Assembly: GCA_002763035.1 (NCBI GenBank) | Contig: PFDC01000112.1 | Location: forward strand, 6,181 to 17,565 | Direction of reading: 5' to 3' | Length of the DNA stretch: 11,385 nucleotides | Origin: Candidatus Pacearchaeota archaeon CG10_big_fil_rev_8_21_14_0_10_35_13 | GTDB taxonomy: Archaea > Nanobdellota > Nanobdellia > Pacearchaeales > GW2011-AR1 | Part shown: positions 7,901 to 11,385 of the stretch, piece by piece | Numbering within the stretch: the first letter of the stretch is position 1 | How the letters are laid out: every line of letters begins with the position of its first letter | The notes under the pieces: generated by a model | The model's database searches: none | Told to the model about the DNA's origin: nothing | What the model saw: the letters and a program-made list of their open reading frames with translations, nothing else | Translations under genes and position numbers: made by a program

Positions 7901-8594
7901 CAAACTCTATAAGACCACCAGAATAATAGAACTCTTCAGTTTTATCATTACGCTCATCAGTAAAAATAATTTTTAAACCAGCATTAAGAAAAGCAATTTC
8001 TCTAAACCTCATAGCAAGAGTAGAAAAATCAAAATTAGTAGTACTAAAAATCTCCTCATCAGGAAAGAAAGTGATTGTAGTACCGGTATTCTCCCCAGAA
8101 TATTTGCCAGTAACCTTCATCTTAGTAACAGCCTTACCACGAAAGAATTCTTGTTCATGAATCTTACCATCACGCCTAACAACAGCGACTAACTTTTTAG
8201 AAAGAGCAGAAACTACAGAAATACCGACGCCATGAAGTCCGCCACTAACAGCATAAGACTTCTTATCAAACTTCCCACCAGCATGAAGTTTAGTAATTAC
8301 TAACTCGAGAGCAGGAACTTTATAGATCGGATGAATATCAACAGGAATACCACGACCATTATCATCGACGGTAACACTACCATCCTTGTTGATAGTAATC
8401 TTAATAAGATTACAAATACCTGCAAGGTTCTCATCAACAGAATTATCAACAACCTCATAAACTAAATGGTGAAGGCCCTCACGACCAGTAGAACCAATAT
8501 ACATCGCAGGCCTCTTCCTTACACCCTCAAGACCTTCGAGAACACTAATCTCTTTAGCTTCATACTCTTTTTTTGTTGAAGATTTTTCTCCCAT
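4992..8594 (-). CDS. gyrB: DNA gyrase subunit B, containing an intein
   Basis: A precursor of 1200 residues from the ATG at 8594, 632 after removal of the intein (residues 499-1066). GyrB provides the ATPase and the TOPRIM metal site of gyrase. GHKL ATPase landmarks are EVVDNSVDE, DDNGRGIPVDIHP and GGLHGVGISVVSALS. The transducer has QTKTKLGN. TOPRIM has ELMIVEGVSAGG, ILPLKGKILNVEKA and, after the intein, TDADVDGQHIKTLL. The end, with MGDKVEPRKQFI and a final LDI, is typical of the family. The familiar EGDSAGG has Val in place of Asp. A longer frame begins at 8639, but a TATA box at 8619-8626 predicts transcription from about 8596. The family-like sequence also begins near YEAKEISVLEGLEGVRKRPAMYIG, so 8594 is preferred and the mRNA should be leaderless. 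It is first in the gyrB-HAD-gyrA operon. Confidence 0.96.
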   Translation of the reverse strand: MGEKSSTKKEYEAKEISVLEGLEGVRKRPAMYIGSTGREGLHHLVYEVVDNSVDENLAGICNLIKITINKDGSVTVDDNGRGIPVDIHPIYKVPALELVITKLHAGGKFDKKSYAVSGGLHGVGISVVSALSKKLVAVVRRDGKIHEQEFFRGKAVTKMKVTGKYSGENTGTTITFFPDEEIFSTTNFDFSTLAMRFREIAFLNAGLKIIFTDERNDKTEEFYYSGGLIEFVKWLNRNKNVIHKPIYFKKESENLVADIAIQYNDSYKEAIYGFVNTINTTEGGTHIVGFKTALTRSINDYVQKNKLLKSGSLMGDDVREGLTAVVSVKIPEPQFEGQTKTKLGNSEVKGLIDSVVSASLTEFLEENPSIAKKIASKAIDASKARTAAKKAKELVRRKSAFGLSGLPGKLADCSSKKRDKTELMIVEGVSAGGNSKQARNREFQAILPLKGKILNVEKAAPARVLSSEEITNLITVIGTGIGDTFDIEKLRYNKVIIMSVDGESQVFVRDDKIVKMVTIGEFIDKKFSEDNGGLCDGYEKISNSELGEVLCFDIDSNKVRFSPIKSVIRHKLDESLYEITTAYGRSVKVTASHSVFVYEDGNVVLKKGSDLTKSDQLVAPKNLSLSEESLKRIDLLKVLHDSSSANEIMLWGKAVEDWYKSKVLLEYEDRHVLSDPLVRVPSPVLNLVRSLRKASNLTNVQLCESIGIKQPVTFYSWEKGETTPSLTNWKNYLSSVGADIGDIMTKVSLEPSKLEKAWSSQYKGAPRNRVRPYVSLSNLSKDDVDWFSNREDVKLAPYHYHHRAIPRFVYPTKELFMLLGFYLAEGSCTKRSGIRLAIGKNNEHLLPEITSAFKKVFDVSPQYYQSKPTCSELRVLNRVATVAWQKIFGFIDGLRSNTKKLPDIVFNAPSELRKEFLRGYLLGDGSLSNTSISYTTTSKDIASGLQYLFSSLGIFASCSAREPAINQDGPIITRSKSYTISISSRADLRKLELVWSGHKNAHKIRERLKSSWPSINRSFKDIGGDLVSLPIRSINEVKSSNGYVYDFSVERDENFIAGVGGICCHNTDADVDGQHIKTLLLTFFYRFMPKLIEKGNIFVAVAPLFKIRRKKDHYVYSEEALKRALEKLKGGHVTRFKGLGEMNPQQLWETTMDPKARTLKKIMVEDAVSADEIFTILMGDKVEPRKQFIAEHSTEAVLDI
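5610..6164 (-). other. LAGLIDADG homing endonuclease domain of the GyrB intein
   Basis: Two dodecapeptide-like motifs lie about 98 residues apart, LLGFYLAEGS and LRGYLLGDGS. Each ends in a metal-binding acid (Glu, Asp). They form the paired central helices of a monomeric, double-motif LAGLIDADG nuclease, which recognises a long asymmetric site. The expected target is the intein-free gyrB sequence around the TDADVDG codons. The boundaries given are approximate. Confidence 0.85.
6381..6545 (-). other. XRE-like helix-turn-helix domain within the GyrB intein
   Basis: The stretch beginning LVRSLRKASNLTNVQL and continuing through CESIGIKQPVTFYSWEKGETTPSL fits the Cro/C1 (XRE) pattern: an L-R-K helix, an L-T-x-x-x-L helix, a G-I recognition turn, then a W-E-x-G-x-x-x-P-S-L end. 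It lies between splicing block B and the LAGLIDADG motifs. The likely job is extra DNA contact by the homing nuclease; binding that represses a promoter is a less likely alternative. The assignment rests on pattern recognition only. Confidence 0.7.
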
Positions 8595-8618
8595 AATGCT
8601 AGGAAAAATGAATGATAG

Positions 8619-8626
8619 TTTATAAA
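8619..8626 (-). promoter_or_regulatory. TATA box of the gyrB-HAD-gyrA operon
   Basis: TTTATAAA, a textbook archaeal TATA box, preceded on the coding strand by purine-rich GAAAGC as a plausible BRE. Its centre is about 28 nt from the A of the ATG at 8594. With the usual 26-27 nt to the transcription start, the mRNA would begin one or two bases before that ATG. Confidence 0.75.
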
Positions 8627-8660
8627 GCTTTCTACTCATAAAACTTAATTTGTCGACGGG

Positions 8661-8673
8661 AAAAAGGAAAAAA
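8661..8673 (-). terminator. T-tract terminator after the L7Ae-S28e-L24e operon
   Basis: Read on the - strand, the bases are TTTTTTCCTTTTT, about 57 nt beyond the L24e stop and just before the gyrB promoter. Archaeal RNA polymerase commonly terminates at such U-tracts without a hairpin. The position fits the need to separate the ribosomal operon from gyrB. Confidence 0.5.
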
Positions 8674-8730
8674 TGCTAAGTGGTATGGTCTAATATTGCA
8701 TAATGGAAAAGATATGTTAAGATTCAATAA

Positions 8731-8958
8731 TTATTCTGTTTTTTTAGCCTGTTCAGCCTTCTCTGATTCTTTATCAAGTGCTTTCTTCTTCTTAAGATGG
8801 AATGTATCAGTCCATTTAGTCCTTCTAGGATCCCTACCAAGACGAAGATTCTTCCTACATTTAGAACTACAATAATGCCTTACCTTACCAAAAACATCAA
8901 CTTCTGTAAGCCCACGAGGGATTTCATAATCCTTACCACAAAAAGTACAACGAGGCAT
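8731..8958 (-). CDS. rpl24e: 50S ribosomal protein L24e
   Basis: A 75-residue zinc-ribbon protein of the large ribosomal subunit. It begins MPRCTFCGKDYEIPRG and has the four zinc ligands Cys4, Cys7, Cys30 and Cys34 in CxxC and CSSKC. Then comes the family's basic stretch, with RKNLRLGRDPRRTKWT. The Lys/Glu-rich tail after residue 55 is variable in the family. The upstream in-frame ATG at 9009 is rejected because the protein family begins at MPRC. The chosen ATG comes one base after the S28e stop (TAAtATG). A GGGGG run 12 nt upstream is a weak ribosome-binding candidate, so translation is probably coupled to S28e. It is the last gene of the ribosomal operon. Confidence 0.95.
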   Translation of the reverse strand: MPRCTFCGKDYEIPRGLTEVDVFGKVRHYCSSKCRKNLRLGRDPRRTKWTDTFHLKKKKALDKESEKAEQAKKTE

Positions 8959-8959
8959 A

Positions 8960-9238
8960 TTAACTAAAAGCCCCCTTAGCAATTGACGATTTAATCCTAC
9001 GAGCCTCAATCTCTGTTTCTCTCATCATAAGAATATCCTTAAGCCTTACTGGACCTTTAACATTCCTTCTAAGAACACGACCCTTATTTCTCCCCTGAAG
9101 AATACGACAACGAATCTGAGTAATCTCACCACGAGCACCAGTCCTACCAACTATTTCTTCAACTACCGCTGGCACTGGTCCCTCAAGTCCTGAAGAACCT
9201 TTCTTTTCATCAGTTTTACCTGTTTTTTCTTTTACCAT
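8960..9238 (-). CDS. rps28e: 30S ribosomal protein S28e
   Basis: A 92-residue small-subunit protein with an OB-type core. The family signature runs from [14 protein letters not shown] (25-38) through [14 protein letters not shown] (41-54) and RNVKGPVR to [14 protein letters not shown] (69-82). Archaeal S28e is usually about 70 residues. Here there are about 20 extra, charged, probably disordered residues at the N-terminus and about 10 at the C-terminus. No other ATG lies between the start and the core, so the extension appears real. GTGAT 7 nt before the ATG could pair weakly with 16S rRNA. The gene sits between L7Ae (42-bp gap) and L24e (1-bp gap), the usual archaeal order. Confidence 0.94.
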   Translation of the reverse strand: MVKEKTGKTDEKKGSSGLEGPVPAVVEEIVGRTGARGEITQIRCRILQGRNKGRVLRRNVKGPVRLKDILMMRETEIEARRIKSSIAKGAFS

Positions 9239-9280
9239 GTTATAATCACTAAAGCTTTAATGCCAATAAAGAAGTAATAA

Positions 9281-9574
9281 CTACTTCTTCTTATCAATCT
9301 TGGCTTCTCCTAAATCTAAAACCGCTACTGAAGAACAACCAACACTGATACCAACAGCAACCCCTAACTTTGCCTTGCTATCAACTTCCTCACACTGAAT
9401 ACCCTTCTCTTTGCAAATAGCAGGTATGTGTTGTATTATCTCCTTAGGCTCAACGTCCTTGGCATAAACTACTAACTTAGCAGTTCCTCTCTCAACAGCC
9501 TTAGTAACTTCGTTAATACCTTTCTCGATCTTACCGGTTTTTCTTGCTTTTTCTATTGTGGAGTAGAAATCCAT
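9281..9574 (-). CDS. rpl7ae: 50S ribosomal protein L7Ae (kink-turn RNA-binding protein)
   Basis: A 97-residue protein that binds kink-turns in 23S rRNA. In archaea it also serves as the core protein of C/D and H/ACA guide RNPs, and in RNase P. The RNA-binding segment GKIEKGINEVTKAVERG (14-30) is well conserved, as are AKLVVYAKDVEPKEI (32-46) and the loop around GISVGCSSVAV (75-85) that gives kink-turn specificity. It is shorter than the usual length of about 120, mainly because the ends are trimmed; the fold is complete. An AGGAGG 6 nt before the ATG fixes the start. It is the first gene of the ribosomal operon, with its own TATA box. L7Ae can bind kink-turns in its own leader in some archaea; the short leader here shows no clear one. 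Confidence 0.96.
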   Translation of the reverse strand: MDFYSTIEKARKTGKIEKGINEVTKAVERGTAKLVVYAKDVEPKEIIQHIPAICKEKGIQCEEVDSKAKLGVAVGISVGCSSVAVLDLGEAKIDKKK

Positions 9575-9580
9575 TTTTTT

Positions 9581-9586
9581 CCTCCT
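9581..9586 (-). promoter_or_regulatory. Shine-Dalgarno sequence of L7Ae
   Basis: AGGAGG followed by six A bases and the ATG. It is the strongest ribosome-binding site in the window and contrasts with the leaderless genes nearby. Confidence 0.85.
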
Positions 9587-9627
9587 AATATTTTATTCAT
9601 TGGAATAGATAATCATTGAAAAACTGG

Positions 9628-9635
9628 TTTATAAA
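9628..9635 (-). promoter_or_regulatory. TATA box of the L7Ae-S28e-L24e operon
   Basis: TTTATAAA, identical to the gyrB box, with an A-rich upstream ATAAAG as a possible BRE. The predicted transcription start is near 9605, giving a leader of about 30 nt that includes the AGGAGG. Confidence 0.72.
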
Positions 9636-9760
9636 CTTTATGTTAGTAAGAAAAATGATTAATAAAGAAATAAAAAAGATTATTATTAATTTCTATAATG
9701 CCAGCATCTAATATCTAACACCAAGATTATTAAAATAGATAGTTTTGATGATAGTAATTC

Positions 9761-9767
9761 TTAAATA
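9761..9767 (+). promoter_or_regulatory. Candidate TATA box of the + strand unknown gene
   Basis: TTAAATA, centred about 25 nt before the ATG at 9789. This predicts a transcript starting at or next to the start codon. No Shine-Dalgarno sequence is present, in agreement with leaderless expression. The box is weaker than the TTTATAAA boxes nearby. Confidence 0.5.
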
Positions 9768-9788
9768 CCAATTAACTTATAGCTTCTT

Positions 9789-10274
9789 ATGGGTCATCTA
9801 GAATATGAACATCTGAAAACTGGAGATGTAGATAACGTAATAAAAGGTGTTGAAAGATTAGGAGAACTAGCAAGAAACGCAAGAGATTATGAGAGGATCT
9901 TAGAAACTGCAATTAATGCTCTTTATTTTTTTCAAGAAGGGGGAAGAGAAAACTATGGCGGGGTATCACCACGGCTTGGTAGAATAAGTTTGAGCCAATT
10001 TAACTGTCATGAAGGGCCAGGAAAAGTTAATCTTGAATTTACCCCCCCTGCTATCAGTCGATGGAATCGTGATCCCAAATGGCCTATCGGCGTTATTGAT
10101 CTAAGAAGGCTTTCTATTTCTCTAGGATGGGATTCTTCTGAATGCAGGATGGATACTAGAGAAGCAGAAGGAAGCAGTGATTTCCCTAATGAACTAATTA
10201 GAGATACAGAAAAAGTTATGGACCTTTTAGGATTAGTCAAGGAATATCATCCTATTAGTGAACTCTTTGAATAA
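9789..10274 (+). CDS. Protein of unknown function (161 aa)
   Basis: I do not recognise this protein. It has no signal peptide or membrane segment, so it should be cytoplasmic. Residues about 1-50 look helical and charged (VDNVIKGVERLGELARNARDYERILETAINAL). A central part rich in Gly, Pro, Trp and Arg follows (YGGVSPRLGRIS, FTPPAISRWNRDPKWPIGVIDLRR), and the C-terminus is acidic and helical. Two Cys (73 and 119 approx.) are not in a zinc-site arrangement. The gene is flanked by divergent L7Ae and convergent kae1, so it is a single-gene unit. The start is supported by a TATA box at leaderless distance. Its codon use looks less T-ending than that of its neighbours (GGG, CCA, CGG, GAG and AGG are seen), which could mean lower expression or later acquisition. 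A coding function is likely because the frame is clean and promoter-aligned. Confidence 0.68.
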   Translation: MGHLEYEHLKTGDVDNVIKGVERLGELARNARDYERILETAINALYFFQEGGRENYGGVSPRLGRISLSQFNCHEGPGKVNLEFTPPAISRWNRDPKWPIGVIDLRRLSISLGWDSSECRMDTREAEGSSDFPNELIRDTEKVMDLLGLVKEYHPISELFE

Positions 10275-10298
10275 AATAATACTTCCGAATAATTATTT
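10274..10298. terminator. AT-only inverted repeat between convergent stops
   Basis: AAATAAT (10274-10280) and ATTATTT (10292-10298) can pair around an 11-nt loop. The element sits exactly between the stop codons of the + strand unknown gene and kae1. It is symmetrical and could help end transcription from both sides, but seven A-T pairs make a weak stem. Confidence 0.3.
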
Positions 10299-11328
10299 AC
10301 CTCCAGAAAACTTCTACGTCATCCGTTCTTTCACGAGGAGAAATATCAATATTCTTAATATCAAGAAACTTCTTCTTATTATTAATTATTGAATCATAAA
10401 TAATCGCTCCAAGAAAAGCTATCATTCCACCATTATCAACAAGTAATGAATTAGGAAGAAGAAATAATTTAGCACCCCTATCATCACACATCTTCCTACA
10501 CATTTCCTGAAGACGCTTATTACAAGAAACACCACCACCCAACAACAACTCAGACTTACCCGTATGAGCAAGAGCCCTCTCAGAAGCCTCAACAAGCATA
10601 GCAAAAGCAGTCTCCTGCAAAGAATAAGCCAAGTTATCAAGTTTGAACTTCTTAGAATCATACTTCTGCTTGAGATTAGTCAACAAACCAGAAAACGCCA
10701 TATCCATACCTTTAACACTATAAGGAAGCTCAACAAAATCCTCCTCAACAACACCCTGAGCTAATTTATCAATAACAGGACCTCCGGGAAAACCAATACC
10801 AACATACCTAGCAAAAGTATCAATAAAATTACCAATACCAACATCAAGAGTCTCACCAAAAACTCTAAACTTACCACCAGCATAAGTAATCACCTGAGTA
10901 TTAGCACCACTAGCATACAACAAAACAGGATCCTTAGCACCAGTAATACGACCGATTTCCAAATGAGCGATACAATGATTAACAGGAATTAAAGGAATCT
11001 TCAAACGATTAGCAAGACTCTTAGAAAAACGTAAACCCTCTAATAAACAAGGAGAAAGACCTGGAGCATTACTAACAGCCACAGCAACAATCTCCCCCTC
11101 AGAAATCTTTGCATCATTTAATGCATTATCATAAACTTTTTGAGAAACAGCCTTATGATGCTTAGCAACCACTATAGGAATAAGACCACCGCTATCAGTA
11201 GTGAATGACTCCTTAATATTAACAATGATAGAACTCTCAGAATTATTAAGAACTCCAGAAAGTTCTACAATACCAATACCAAAAGTATGAGCCGTAGTTT
11301 CAACACCAAGAACGTACTTCTTAACCAT
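10297..11328 (-). CDS. kae1: Kae1/TsaD, tRNA threonylcarbamoyltransferase subunit
   Basis: A 343-residue ASKHA-fold enzyme. It transfers the threonylcarbamoyl group to A37 of ANN-decoding tRNAs (t6A), as the catalytic subunit of the archaeal KEOPS complex. Visible signatures are VLGVETTAHTFGIGI (6-20), the metal-binding HCIAH (His118, His122), YASGANTQV (138-146), GIGFPGGPVIDKLA (177-190), LLGGGVSCNKRL (262-273) and VDNGGMIA (297-304) with Asp298. The end, PRERTDDVEVFWR, is the normal Kae1 end. There is no Bud32 kinase fused behind it, although several archaea have that fusion, so Bud32 must be encoded elsewhere. A TATA box at 11351-11358 predicts a leaderless mRNA from the ATG at 11328. Length and all key residues are normal for the family. 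It does not appear to share an operon with its neighbours. Confidence 0.96.
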   Translation of the reverse strand: MVKKYVLGVETTAHTFGIGIVELSGVLNNSESSIIVNIKESFTTDSGGLIPIVVAKHHKAVSQKVYDNALNDAKISEGEIVAVAVSNAPGLSPCLLEGLRFSKSLANRLKIPLIPVNHCIAHLEIGRITGAKDPVLLYASGANTQVITYAGGKFRVFGETLDVGIGNFIDTFARYVGIGFPGGPVIDKLAQGVVEEDFVELPYSVKGMDMAFSGLLTNLKQKYDSKKFKLDNLAYSLQETAFAMLVEASERALAHTGKSELLLGGGVSCNKRLQEMCRKMCDDRGAKLFLLPNSLLVDNGGMIAFLGAIIYDSIINNKKKFLDIKNIDISPRERTDDVEVFWR

Positions 11329-11350
11329 AATAAATAAACTATAATAATAC

Positions 11351-11358
11351 TTATAAAA
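11351..11358 (-). promoter_or_regulatory. TATA box of kae1
   Basis: On the - strand the bases read TTTTATAA. The centre is about 26-27 nt from the A of the kae1 ATG, which places transcription initiation on the start codon itself. The near-symmetrical sequence could also serve the + strand (see findings). Confidence 0.68.
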
Positions 11359-11385
11359 CTTGGGGATAATAAAGAACTATGGATG

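Noticed and set aside
8595..8639. Upstream gyrB start giving 15 extra residues
   Set aside because: It lies upstream of the TATA box and predicted transcript start, and the extra hydrophobic residues do not look like GyrB.
8959..9009. Upstream L24e start at 9009
   Set aside because: The added residues only translate the end of S28e in another frame; L24e proteins begin at the MPRC zinc ribbon.
9746..9816. Possible C/D box RNA, with TGATGA at 9746-9751 and CTGA at 9813-9816
   Set aside because: No internal C'/D' pair, the spacing is long, and it overlaps the promoter and start of a protein gene.
1..11385. CRISPR arrays, tRNA or rRNA genes, insertion sequences, attachment sites
   Set aside because: No regularly spaced repeats, cloverleaf or rRNA-like sequence, transposase or terminal repeats were seen on either strand; all long stretches are coding.

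Overview
The window comes from an AT-rich archaeal genome, most likely a small-genome DPANN-type lineage such as a Woesearchaeota- or Pacearchaeota-like organism. The archaeal evidence is the ribosomal set L7Ae-S28e-L24e, a stand-alone Kae1, TATA boxes (TTTATAAA) about 26-29 nt before several start codons, and T-rich rather than hairpin termination. The DPANN placement is an inference from the bacterial-type DNA gyrase and the compact gene packing; no 16S or phylogenetic marker was compared.

Layout. At the left edge (1-619, + strand) lies the end of a VapB-like antitoxin gene overlapping a PIN-domain toxin gene. It runs head-on into the gyrase operon with only 3 bp between the stop codons. 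The gyrase operon (8594 down to 623, - strand) reads gyrB, a HAD-family hydrolase, gyrA, with 4-nt and 1-nt overlaps, so the three are probably translationally coupled. Upstream of it, also on the - strand, is the L7Ae-S28e-L24e ribosomal operon (9574 to 8731), with its own TATA box, a strong Shine-Dalgarno sequence before L7Ae, and a T-tract end signal. A divergent + strand gene of unknown function (9789-10274) follows. It converges on kae1 (11328 to 10297, - strand), which makes the universal t6A tRNA modification. A possible divergent gene begins at the extreme right edge.

The most striking feature is that both gyrase subunits are interrupted by inteins at their catalytic cores, and the two inteins are of different kinds. 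GyrA carries a 391-residue Cys1 intein with an HNH endonuclease and a tail of imperfect repeats, inserted between Gly and Ser 11 residues before the catalytic tyrosine. GyrB carries a 568-residue Ser1 intein with an XRE-like helix-turn-helix and a two-motif LAGLIDADG endonuclease, inserted directly before the TOPRIM metal-binding sequence TDADVDG. Active gyrase therefore needs two separate protein-splicing events. Codon choice changes at the sampled extein and intein segments, which suggests the inteins arrived later than the gyrase genes.

Regulation. For gyrB, kae1 and the unknown + strand gene, the TATA-to-ATG distance predicts leaderless mRNAs. This also corrects the gyrB start to 8594, because the longer alternative start would lie upstream of its own promoter. 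L7Ae instead has a short leader with AGGAGG.
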